Of a stretch of 10,350 nucleotides of DNA, positions 1 through 5,952 are shown one piece after another. The position numbers and the translations under genes are program-made. Origin of the DNA: Candidatus Zixiibacteriota bacterium (GTDB lineage: Bacteria > Zixibacteria > MSB-5A5 > UBA10806). The notes beneath the pieces are model-generated. The model was not told the DNA's origin, did not search any database, and saw only the letters and a program-made list of their open reading frames with translations. Positions within the stretch are counted from its first letter, which is position 1, and each line of letters starts with the position of its first letter. The stretch lies in assembly GCA_003520965.1 (NCBI GenBank), contig DOTU01000300.1, positions 11,135 to 21,484 on the forward strand, given 5' to 3'.

Positions 1-1073
1 CCGGGTCTGATACCCGGGATAAATCCGCCTTGCTTTTTCATATTATCAGCCAGATCGACCGGGTTGAAAACTATTGCAGTATAGAAGTAGGCGAAAAAGA
101 CAATAAGTAATGCATAAATTACCATATAGACTATTGACCTGGGATCAAACCAGCCTGAAAGCATCATCATAAAGTTGCTATCCGGGAAGAACGAAAAAAT
201 CGTCTGCGGCGCAAACATGATTGATTGGGCGAAGATGATCGGGATAATTCCAGCGGTATTGACCGAAAGTGGAATATGCGTGCTGGTGCCACCGTAAACC
301 TTTCGTCCCACTACTCTCTTGGCATATTGCACAGGTATCCGCCTCTGAGCCCGGGTAACAAGCACGACTGCCGCCACAATAATGACCATAAAGGAAATTA
401 CCAGAAGCTCCTTAATGATATTGCCGCGAGCGGCGCCGGTCAGGCCAAATAAGCTCGGGAAAAATTTCGCCAACTCATCCTGAACCGCAATCGGCAGCCT
501 GGCGATGATACCGATGAATATAATAAGTGAAATACCATTACCAATACCGCGTTCGGTAATTCTCTCACCCAGCCACATGATAAATATCGTGCCGGCCGTG
601 AAAGTGACCATTGTCATCAAGATGAAATACATTTTGGATATACCCGGCAGAAGCAGACTTGGGTTAGTTTGCCCAGCAAGATAGGTGGCTGTGGCCATTG
701 ATTGCATTGCAGCGATTAGTACCGTTCCGTAACGGGTATACTGGGTAATCTTACGCCGGCCTTCCTCGCCCTCTTTTTGCAGCCGCTGGAAAAACGGTAT
801 AACCGCTCCCAAAAGCTGAATGATAATCGAGGCCGAGATGTAGGGCATGATGCCCAAAGAAAAAATAGTGACTTTAGTAAAAGCTCCGCCCACAAACAGA
901 TCGAACAAATTGAGCAGGCCTCCCGGATTGAACCGTTGAATGGCCGTAAGATCGACTCCCGGAGTGGGGATATGGCCGCCTATCCTATAGACGACCAACA
1001 GGCCGAGGGTAAATAAAATCCTCTGCCTGAGCTCATGTATCTTAAAGATGTTTCTTACGCTATCAAACGCCAT
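1..1073 (-). CDS. secY: Protein translocase subunit SecY (N-terminal 358 residues; partial)
   Basis: The frame is open from the ATG at 1071-1073 to the window edge, giving 357 full codons plus a glycine codon fragment, about four fifths of a typical 430-450 residue SecY. SecY forms the membrane channel of SecYEG, through which SecA and ribosomes push proteins. Visible marks include the amphipathic N terminus and TM1 (about 18-37), FSLGIMPYISASIIIQLL after the plug region (71-88), WLGERITERGIGNGIS (167-182), the cytoplasmic loop RAQRRIPVQYAKR (241-253) and FNPVDLADNMKK to the GIRPG motif at 354-358. The arginine there (356) corresponds to the essential E. coli Arg357. The start is supported by AGGTGAGGA upstream. 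The last transmembrane segments lie beyond the window. Confidence 0.98.
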   Translation of the reverse strand, partial: MAFDSVRNIFKIHELRQRILFTLGLLVVYRIGGHIPTPGVDLTAIQRFNPGGLLNLFDLFVGGAFTKVTIFSLGIMPYISASIIIQLLGAVIPFFQRLQKEGEEGRRKITQYTRYGTVLIAAMQSMATATYLAGQTNPSLLLPGISKMYFILMTMVTFTAGTIFIMWLGERITERGIGNGISLIIFIGIIARLPIAVQDELAKFFPSLFGLTGAARGNIIKELLVISFMVIIVAAVVLVTRAQRRIPVQYAKRVVGRKVYGGTSTHIPLSVNTAGIIPIIFAQSIMFAPQTIFSFFPDSNFMMMLSGWFDPRSIVYMVIYALLIVFFAYFYTAIVFNPVDLADNMKKQGGFIPGIRP

Positions 1074-1144
1074 TATTCCTCACCTGTTGCTCCCCCATCA
1101 TATTTTCAAAGACGCCTAAATTTCATCAATGGTAAATCAAACGT
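1074..1144 (-). other. rplO-secY intergenic gap
   Basis: These 71 bases are the longest non-coding stretch in the window. They hold the secY ribosome binding region (AGGTGAGGA near 1078-1086) and a further G-run upstream of it. I see no hairpin with a T-run that would act as a terminator and no convincing promoter, so readthrough from rplO into secY is expected. Confidence 0.6.
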
Positions 1145-1588
1145 CTACTTTACTATTTCCGCCGTTCCGCCTGCTTTTTCTATCTTCTCTTTGGCAGAGA
1201 CCGAAAAAGCATGTGCCTTTATGGTTATTGGCTTCAAAAGCTCGCCATCGCCTAAAACCTTGATTAACATATTTTTTCGTGTAGCCAAGCCACTTTTTCG
1301 AAGGATCTCAACCGTTACATCAGGCAAATCGAGCGCGGCAATGGCGTTAATGTTAATCTCCTGATAATTAACGCGGAATTTATTCGTGAAACCGCGTTTC
1401 GGAATTCGTCTCTGCAACGGCATCTGGCCGCCTTCGCTCCACGCCCTGCTCTTGTAGCCGGAACCGCCTTTTTGTCCTTTGCCACCCTGAGTGGATTGTT
1501 TGCCATGCCCGCTACCGGGGCCACGACCAACCCTTTTGCGATTTTTAGTCGAACCGGGGCTGGGTTTTAAATCAGAAAGTTTAAACAT
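1145..1588 (-). CDS. rplO: 50S ribosomal protein L15
   Basis: The product is 147 residues, normal for L15. The glycine- and basic-rich N-terminal extension is clear (GRGPGSGHGKQSTQGGKGQK, residues 21-40), followed by GGQMPLQRRIPKRGF (53-67). The C-terminal domain contains KVLGDGELLKPITIKAHAFS and ends KIEKAGGTAEIVK. L15 is a late-assembly protein that threads into 23S rRNA domain II. The start ATG lies inside the end of rpmD. It is followed by the largest gap of the window, 71 bases, before secY, as the last ribosomal gene of the run. Confidence 0.98.
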   Translation of the reverse strand: MFKLSDLKPSPGSTKNRKRVGRGPGSGHGKQSTQGGKGQKGGSGYKSRAWSEGGQMPLQRRIPKRGFTNKFRVNYQEININAIAALDLPDVTVEILRKSGLATRKNMLIKVLGDGELLKPITIKAHAFSVSAKEKIEKAGGTAEIVK

Positions 1589-1769
1589 TCTTTTTCGTAA
1601 CCTCCACGAGGTGCCGAACCTTATCGATCATCCCCAGAATCGACGGAGAATCGTCGTGAGTCACGACCTGCTCGCGGCGCCTGAAGCCAAGCGCTCGCAT
1701 CACCCGTCGTTGTTTATCGTTTGAGCCGGCCAGGGATCTGACCTGCTTTATCTCCAATTTCTCAGGCAT
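1581..1769 (-). CDS. rpmD: 50S ribosomal protein L30
   Basis: The product is 62 residues, standard for bacterial L30. It opens MPEKLEIKQVRSLAGSNDKQ, then RRVMRALGFRRREQVVTHDD and the C-terminal IDKVRHLVEV. L30 is a peripheral 50S protein and is missing from some bacterial lineages, so its presence here is mildly informative. The ATG shares its first base with the rpsE stop (TAATG), and its own stop overlaps the rplO start by 8 bases (ATGTTTAA). Both junctions imply translational coupling. Confidence 0.98.
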   Translation of the reverse strand: MPEKLEIKQVRSLAGSNDKQRRVMRALGFRRREQVVTHDDSPSILGMIDKVRHLVEVTKKNV

Positions 1770-2263
1770 TACTTAGTCTCCATATCCTTGATGGCCATGA
1801 GTTCTTCGACGCTCTTTAGCTTAAGCAGGCCATCGATCGTGGCCCTGACGACGTTATGCGGGTTAGTCGAGCCAAGTGATTTGGTTAAAATATCCTGTAT
1901 CCCCGCTGATTCCAATACCGCACGAACCGGTCCGCCGGCGATGACGCCTGTACCGGGAGCAGCCGGTTTCAGCAACACGCTGGCAGCTCCAAACTGGCCA
2001 ATCACCTCTTTGGAAATAGTGCCGTTTATCATTGGCACCGGGATCATGTTTTTCCTGGCAGCTTCGCTTCCTTTGCGGATGGCCTCGGAAACCTCGGCCG
2101 CCTTCCCCAAACCGATGCCTACCTTACCGTTTTTATCGCCGGTGGCCACCAACGCTGTGAAGCTGAAACGCCGACCGCCTTTGACTACTTTAGCCACGCG
2201 GTTGACGTGAATTACCTTCTCCTGGAATTCGAACTGCTCTTCGTTAAACCTCGCCAAATTCAC
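1769..2263 (-). CDS. rpsE: 30S ribosomal protein S5
   Basis: The product is 164 residues, usual for S5. The N-terminal double-stranded-RNA-binding-like domain (about residues 11-75) contains VIHVNRVAKVVKGGRRFSFT and KVGIGLGKAAEVSEAIRKG. The C-terminal domain holds PGTGVIAGGPVRAVLESAGI and SLGSTNPHNVVRATI. S5 guards decoding fidelity at the mRNA entry side next to S3 and S4. The start is GTG at 2261-2263, inferred because it is the earliest in-frame start after the rplR stop and restores the family length. The site before it (AAGCGAG) is a weak Shine-Dalgarno, so a TTG at 2255-2257 is an alternative. The stop overlaps the rpmD ATG by one base. Confidence 0.96.
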   Translation of the reverse strand: MNLARFNEEQFEFQEKVIHVNRVAKVVKGGRRFSFTALVATGDKNGKVGIGLGKAAEVSEAIRKGSEAARKNMIPVPMINGTISKEVIGQFGAASVLLKPAAPGTGVIAGGPVRAVLESAGIQDILTKSLGSTNPHNVVRATIDGLLKLKSVEELMAIKDMETK

Positions 2264-2276
2264 CTCGCTTATAGTT

Positions 2277-2639
2277 CTAAAACTCTAACCCTGCTTTGCG
2301 GGCTGCCTCTGCCAGGGCTTTAATTTTGCCATGGTAGAGATAGCCAGAACGGTCGAAAACCACTTTCTTGATGCCCATGACTTTGGCCTTCTCGGCGATT
2401 GCCGTACCGACCGCTTTGGCCTTATCCATCTTCTTCCCTGTAACGTTAACGCTGCCCTTCAGACTCGATACCCCGGTAATAGTTTTTTGCTGAAGATCAT
2501 CGACTAGCTGGGCATAGACGTGGTTCAGGCTTTTGAAAACAACCAAACGCGGACGCTCGGCTGTGCCTTTAATTTTCCGTCTAACTCTGCCAGCCCGTTT
2601 TAATCTGGCGTCGCGCTTGAATGCCTGTTTATTAGCCAT
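2277..2639 (-). CDS. rplR: 50S ribosomal protein L18
   Basis: The product is 120 residues, normal for L18. The N-terminal tail is basic (KRDARLKRAGRVRRKIKG), as expected for 5S rRNA binding. The core contains RPRLVVFKSLNHVYAQLVDD, and the C-terminal signature is FDRSGYLYHGKIKALAEAAR followed by KAGLEF. L18 binds 5S rRNA with L5 and anchors it in the central protuberance. The ATG follows GGAG. The gene ends 13 bases before the rpsE GTG. Confidence 0.98.
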   Translation of the reverse strand: MANKQAFKRDARLKRAGRVRRKIKGTAERPRLVVFKSLNHVYAQLVDDLQQKTITGVSSLKGSVNVTGKKMDKAKAVGTAIAEKAKVMGIKKVVFDRSGYLYHGKIKALAEAARKAGLEF

Positions 2640-2643
2640 GCTA

Positions 2644-3183
2644 TTATGCTCCTGCAGTCTTGCCGGCTTTGCGCCTGATGTGCTCGCCAGCGTATCTTAT
2701 CCCTTTGCCTTTGTATGGCTCAGGGGGTCTGAAAGAACGAATTTTAGCCGCCACCTGGCCCACCAACTGCTTATCAATCCCGGAGATTGAAAACTTTGTT
2801 GGGGCCGTTACTTTGATCTCAATTCCGTGCGGCGGTAAAATTGAAACCGGATGCGAAAGACCCAAGGCAAAGGTATAAGCTTTACCGGCCTGTTCGACTT
2901 TATATCCCACGCCTTCGATCTCGAGGTCCCTGGTGAACCCAGTCGTCACGCCCTTAACCATATTTCCCACCAGGGCGCGGTATAGGCCATGCAAGGCACG
3001 ATCATATTTGGAATCGGAAGGCCGGGTGAAAATCATCTGGCCATCCTTAACCTCGGTTTTGATCTCGTCGTGGATCTTTTGCGAAAGTTTGCCCTTAGGT
3101 CCCTCAACCGTTATTACATTATCGGCTCTTACTATCTTGACGCCGGCCGGGATCGGGACGGGCTGTTTACCTACTCGTGACAT
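2644..3183 (-). CDS. rplF: 50S ribosomal protein L6
   Basis: The product is 179 residues, standard for L6. Two repeated alpha/beta domains are visible: residues 1-80 (MSRVGKQPVPIPAGVKI and YDRALHGLYRALVGNMVKGV) and 83-170, which end with the signature RPPEPYKGKGIRYAGEHIRR (152-171). L6 lies at the base of the L7/L12 stalk near the sarcin-ricin loop and supports late 50S assembly. The ATG follows GAGGAAG. The stop is four bases before rplR, and its last codons carry the GGAG ribosome binding site of that gene. Confidence 0.98.
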   Translation of the reverse strand: MSRVGKQPVPIPAGVKIVRADNVITVEGPKGKLSQKIHDEIKTEVKDGQMIFTRPSDSKYDRALHGLYRALVGNMVKGVTTGFTRDLEIEGVGYKVEQAGKAYTFALGLSHPVSILPPHGIEIKVTAPTKFSISGIDKQLVGQVAAKIRSFRPPEPYKGKGIRYAGEHIRRKAGKTAGA

Positions 3184-3198
3184 AGTTGCTTCCTCGAC

Positions 3199-3597
3199 TC
3201 ACCAGACCCGGAACAAGGCTTCGCCACCGACGCCTGCTTCGAGAGCTTCTTTATCGGTCAAGATTCCGCGCGATGTTGAAAGTATCACGGTACCCATCCT
3301 GCGAGAACCTGCCGCTAATTTATCTTTATCATAATATATCCGCAAACCCGGCCGAGAGATTCTCTCCAATCCGGTGATTACGCTCTTGGAATCAGGAGTA
3401 TATCTCAGTCGGACGACCAAAATTCCCTGTTTGCCATCCTCAACGAATTCAACCGTGCGCAGGTAATTCATTCTCTTAAGGACCTCGGCTATTCTAATTT
3501 TCGTGGTCGATGACGGGATGTCGACGCGGCGCTGCTTGGCCTTGGCAGCGTTGCGGATCCTGGTCAATAAATCGGCTATTGTGTCAGTCATGCTCAT
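3199..3597 (-). CDS. rpsH: 30S ribosomal protein S8
   Basis: The product is 132 residues, normal for S8, a primary binder of the central domain of 16S rRNA. It begins MSMTDTIADLLTRIRNA and ends with the family signature: STSRGILTDKEALEAG followed by VGGEALFRVW. Two ATGs (3597 and 3591) are in frame. The upstream one gives the common MSMxD opening, but the AGGTGA before it is rather close, so initiation at 3591 is also possible. In E. coli, S8 is the translational repressor of the spc operon. The stop is TGA, 15 bases before rplF. Confidence 0.98.
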   Translation of the reverse strand: MSMTDTIADLLTRIRNAAKAKQRRVDIPSSTTKIRIAEVLKRMNYLRTVEFVEDGKQGILVVRLRYTPDSKSVITGLERISRPGLRIYYDKDKLAAGSRRMGTVILSTSRGILTDKEALEAGVGGEALFRVW

Positions 3598-3604
3598 ATA
3601 TCAC

Positions 3605-3790
3605 CTACCAACTTGCCTTTGTGATGCCTGGAATCTCCCCTGAAAGAGCCAGTTCGCGGAAACAGATTCTGCAAAGCCCGAACTTAGAGAGGTAGCCCCG
3701 CGGCCTTCCGCACCTGCGACAGCGGTTGTGCCGTTGAACCTCAAATTTCGGCTTCTTTAGAGAAGCAACTATCTTACACTTTTTTGCCAT
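3605..3790 (-). CDS. rpsN: 30S ribosomal protein S14, zinc-binding type
   Basis: The product is 61 residues, the length of the short zinc-binding S14 (type Z). The metal ligands are Cys24 and Cys27 (CRRC) and Cys40 and Cys43 (CRIC), all present, and the C terminus GEIPGITKASW is typical. S14 sits in the 30S head between S3 and S10. The ATG at 3788-3790 was chosen because it gives the standard MAKKCKI opening; a longer in-frame start lies inside rplE and has no family similarity. The final TGG-TAG of this gene is part of the TAGGTGA motif that serves as the ribosome binding site of rpsH. Confidence 0.98.
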   Translation of the reverse strand: MAKKCKIVASLKKPKFEVQRHNRCRRCGRPRGYLSKFGLCRICFRELALSGEIPGITKASW

Positions 3791-3794
3791 TTTG

Positions 3795-4337
3795 TTAAGT
3801 CCTCTTAAAAGGCATTCCAAAGGCCTGTAAAAGCTCGAACGCCTCCTCATCGGTTTTCGCCGTGGTGACGATCGTTATGTTCATGCCTCGAATTCTATCT
3901 ATCTTATCATAATCGATTTCCGGAAAAATAATCTGCTCGGTGATGCCCAGCGTGTAGTTACCGCGACCATCAAACGATTTGGCCGGAATACCACGGAAAT
4001 CTCTGATACGCGGAATAGCCACATTAACGAGGCGATCTAAAAACTCATACATTTTATCGCCCCTCAGCGTAACCGAGCAGCCGATTGGCATCCCCTCGCG
4101 CAGCTTGAAATTTGAGATTGACTTTCGGGCTCGTCTGACAACCGGTTTCTGGCCCGTAATAGTAGTCAGATCGGCCACGGCGGCATCGAGCTTCTTGGCA
4201 TCGGCGATTGCCTCGCCAACCCCGATATTAATGACGATCTTCTCAAGCCTCGGGACCTGCATCACATTGGTGAGGTTTAAGGTTCCTTTAAGGGCAGACC
4301 TGATTTCGTCGAAATACTGTTTTCTTAATCTGGCCAT
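3795..4337 (-). CDS. rplE: 50S ribosomal protein L5
   Basis: The product is 180 residues, the usual L5 length. It includes VPRLEKIVINIGVGEA (residues 28-43), ITGQKPVVRRARKSISNFKL and REGMPIGCSVTLRGDKMYEF in the middle, and the C-terminal GMNITIVTTAKTDEEAFELL. L5 binds 5S rRNA together with L18 and L25 and contacts the P-site tRNA and the 30S head. In E. coli the start of rplE is where S8 binds the mRNA to repress the spc operon. I did not see enough to call an S8 site here. It is separated from rplX by one base and from rpsN by four. Confidence 0.98.
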   Translation of the reverse strand: MARLRKQYFDEIRSALKGTLNLTNVMQVPRLEKIVINIGVGEAIADAKKLDAAVADLTTITGQKPVVRRARKSISNFKLREGMPIGCSVTLRGDKMYEFLDRLVNVAIPRIRDFRGIPAKSFDGRGNYTLGITEQIIFPEIDYDKIDRIRGMNITIVTTAKTDEEAFELLQAFGMPFKRT

Positions 4338-4338
4338 C

Positions 4339-4650
4339 TTATTCTATGATTTCTCCGGTTTTCTTATTGATACGAACTTTTTTGCCGTCAGATAATATCC
4401 TGTGACCCAGCCTGGCCACCGTGTTGGAACGGGCATCGAAAAATATGGCGTTGGAGGCGTTAATCGTCCCCTCTTTTTCCACGATACCGCCCTTACGGTT
4501 TTTGGGATTGGGACGAGAGTGCTTCTTAATTAAATTCACACCCTCGATAATAACCCGGTTTTTATCGGGGAAGACCTTGAGCACTTTGCCAACTTTACCC
4601 TTGTCGTTTCCCGAGACAACCTTGACTGTATCACCTTTGCGAATTTTCAT
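4339..4650 (-). CDS. rplX: 50S ribosomal protein L24
   Basis: The product is 103 residues, normal for bacterial L24. Residues 3-36 form the KOW motif (RKGDTVKVVSGNDKGKVGKV), followed by EGVNLIKKHSRP and GGIVEKEGTINASNA. L24 initiates 50S assembly and sits near the exit tunnel. The C-terminal segment (residues 70-103) has no cysteines, so this is the E. coli-like form and not the zinc-ribbon form with CxxC pairs found in many bacteria. The ATG is preceded by AGGAT, and the stop is one base before the rplE start (TAAGATG), so coupling with rplE is likely. Confidence 0.98.
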   Translation of the reverse strand: MKIRKGDTVKVVSGNDKGKVGKVLKVFPDKNRVIIEGVNLIKKHSRPNPKNRKGGIVEKEGTINASNAIFFDARSNTVARLGHRILSDGKKVRINKKTGEIIE

Positions 4651-4660
4651 AATTTATCCT

Positions 4661-5029
4661 CTAAAGTACTTCCGGCGCCAAAGAGACGATTTTCATAAAC
4701 TGCTTCTCGCGAAGCTCGCGGGCTACCGGACCAAATATGCGCGTGCCGCGCGGTTCATTCTGGTCATTAATAATAACAGCGGCATTATCCGAAAAACGAA
4801 TATAGGAACCGTCCTTGCGCCGTGTTTCGCGAGTAGTACGAACCACCACCGCTTTGACGACTTCGCTTTTCTTGACTGCCGCCCCAGGTATGGCGTCTTT
4901 GACCGCAACCACGATAATATCGCCGATGCGAGCGTAGCGCCGCCGGGTCCCGCCCAGGATTCTGAAGCATTGCACAATTCGAGCTCCGGAATTGTCTGCC
5001 ACATTCAGTTTGGAATATTCTTGAATCAT
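4661..5029 (-). CDS. rplN: 50S ribosomal protein L14
   Basis: The product is 122 residues, matching the family. The ATG at 5027-5029 gives MIQEYSKLNVADNSGARIVQ, the standard opening, and follows GGGAG by four bases. An upstream in-frame extension lacks family similarity. L14 is a small beta-barrel at the subunit interface that forms bridge B8 and is the docking site of the silencing factor RsfS in other bacteria. Signature elements include the AVVVRTTRE region (residues 60-68), IRFSDNAAVIIND (77-89) and GTRIFGPVARELR (95-107). It is the first gene of the spc group. Confidence 0.98.
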   Translation of the reverse strand: MIQEYSKLNVADNSGARIVQCFRILGGTRRRYARIGDIIVVAVKDAIPGAAVKKSEVVKAVVVRTTRETRRKDGSYIRFSDNAAVIINDQNEPRGTRIFGPVARELREKQFMKIVSLAPEVL

Positions 5030-5043
5030 AACGCTCCCAAATA

Positions 5044-5298
5044 TCACTTGGCTGTTTCGGTGATCTCGAGCAATCTCCACCGCTTGGTTTTGGACATGGG
5101 CCGGGTCTCCATGACGATCACTTTATCACCCGGTTTGGCCTTGTTCTCTTCGTCATGCGCGTAGAGTTTTTTGCTGATCCGCACCGTCTTGCCGAAGACA
5201 GGATGCTTGAACAGGCGCTCGACGGAGACGACGATCGTCTTGCTCATCTTGTTGGAAACGACCACTCCGGACCTGGTTTTGCGCGCGCCCCTAGGCAT
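5044..5298 (-). CDS. rpsQ: 30S ribosomal protein S17
   Basis: The product is 84 residues, the normal S17 size. The ATG at 5296-5298 gives MPRGARKTRSGVVVSNKMSK and is preceded by AAGGAGAG with about eight bases of spacing. A longer open frame upstream is only readthrough into rpmC. S17 is a primary 16S rRNA binding protein of the 30S body with an OB fold. Its signature is in the C-terminal half (GDKVIVMETRPMSKTKRWRL). The start overlaps the rpmC stop by 8 bases, and the 14-base gap to rplN marks the classical S10/spc operon boundary in E. coli. Here that boundary contains no terminator or promoter. Confidence 0.98.
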   Translation of the reverse strand: MPRGARKTRSGVVVSNKMSKTIVVSVERLFKHPVFGKTVRISKKLYAHDEENKAKPGDKVIVMETRPMSKTKRWRLLEITETAK

Positions 5299-5521
5299 TA
5301 TTAATCTCTCCTTTGGAAGCCAACTTCCTAACGTTACTCTCGTCCTCAGCCAGGATAGTAGTGATTCTGGCAAGCTCGCGGCGCAGTACTCTTATCCTTA
5401 GCGGATTATCGATCTGCTTAGTAGCCTGGCGGATTTTCAGATTGAAAACTTCCCGCTCCAGTTCCTCTTTCCTGACGAGGATCTCATCTTTGGTCAAATC
5501 TCTTATTTCACGAGGCTTCAT
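5291..5521 (-). CDS. rpmC: 50S ribosomal protein L29
   Basis: The product is 76 residues, slightly longer than the 63-67 common for L29. It is two long helices: MKPREIRDLTKDEILVRKEE at the N terminus, and FNLKIRQATKQIDNPLRIRV followed by LRRELARITTI, the family signature, in the middle. A short extra tail (about residues 62-76) follows. L29 binds next to L23 at the exit port and is an SRP contact. The gene starts five bases after rplP. Its final codons overlap the start of rpsQ by 8 bases, and its 3' coding end carries the rpsQ ribosome binding site. Confidence 0.97.
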   Translation of the reverse strand: MKPREIRDLTKDEILVRKEELEREVFNLKIRQATKQIDNPLRIRVLRRELARITTILAEDESNVRKLASKGEINNA

Positions 5522-5526
5522 AGTAT

Positions 5527-5952
5527 CTAATCCCCGGATGTCATATCATGACGGGTTACGAATTTTGTTTTTATCGGTAACTTAGCGGCCGCAAGCTTTA
5601 AAGCTTCTTTGGCCAGCGGCTCGGTGATTCCTTCAAGCTCAAACATCACTCTTCCGGGCTTGACTACGGCGACCCAGAATTCCGGAGCGCCTTTGCCTTT
5701 TCCCATTCTGGTTTCAGCCGGCTTTTTGGTGACCGGCTTATCGGGGAAGATGCGAATCCAAACTTTGCCACCGCGCTTAATGTGACGCGTAAGAGCAACA
5801 CGAGCGGCTTCAATCTGCTTATTGGATATCCAAGCCGGCTCCATTGCCTTTAGACCATATTCTCCAAAATCCACTTCACAGCCACGATAGGCTTTGCCGG
5901 TACGGCGTCCCCGCTGCTGCTTGCGGAACTTAACTCTTTTTGGCATTAACAT
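5527..5952 (-). CDS. rplP: 50S ribosomal protein L16
   Basis: The product is 141 residues from the ATG at 5952, or 139 from the ATG at 5946, which gives the more usual MPKRVKFRKQQRGR opening. The upstream ATG is preferred because GGAGGT lies eight bases before it and because it forms a TAATG overlap with the rpsC stop. L16 organises the tRNA binding region of the 50S subunit near the A site. Conserved segments include WIRIFPDKPVTKKPAETRMGKGKGAPE (about residues 65-91). The arginine before MGKGKG (residue 82) matches E. coli Arg81, which is hydroxylated by YcfD in that species. Nothing is missing relative to the family. Confidence 0.98.
   Translation of the reverse strand: MLMPKRVKFRKQQRGRRTGKAYRGCEVDFGEYGLKAMEPAWISNKQIEAARVALTRHIKRGGKVWIRIFPDKPVTKKPAETRMGKGKGAPEFWVAVVKPGRVMFELEGITEPLAKEALKLAAAKLPIKTKFVTRHDMTSGD

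Noticed and set aside
1100..1129. Possible promoter before secY: TTGATG at 1129-1124 on the minus strand with an A/T-rich stretch about 17 bases downstream
   Set aside because: The downstream hexamer (AAAATA or AAATAT depending on spacing) matches the -10 consensus poorly, and A/T-rich hexamers of this quality are expected by chance.
5030..5043. A possible S10/spc operon break between rpsQ and rplN
   Set aside because: The gap is only 14 bases, with no hairpin or promoter, and it holds the rplN ribosome binding site.
4421..5164. A 247-codon open frame on the plus strand, opposite rplX, rplN and rpsQ
   Set aside because: It is antisense to well-supported ribosomal genes, spans three of them and their gaps, and has no recognisable family features.
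5044..5373. Longer versions of rpsQ (to 5373), rplN (to 5080) and rpsN (to 3850)
   Set aside because: The added N termini lie inside the preceding genes and lack family similarity. The internal ATGs give canonical openings and better ribosome binding sites.
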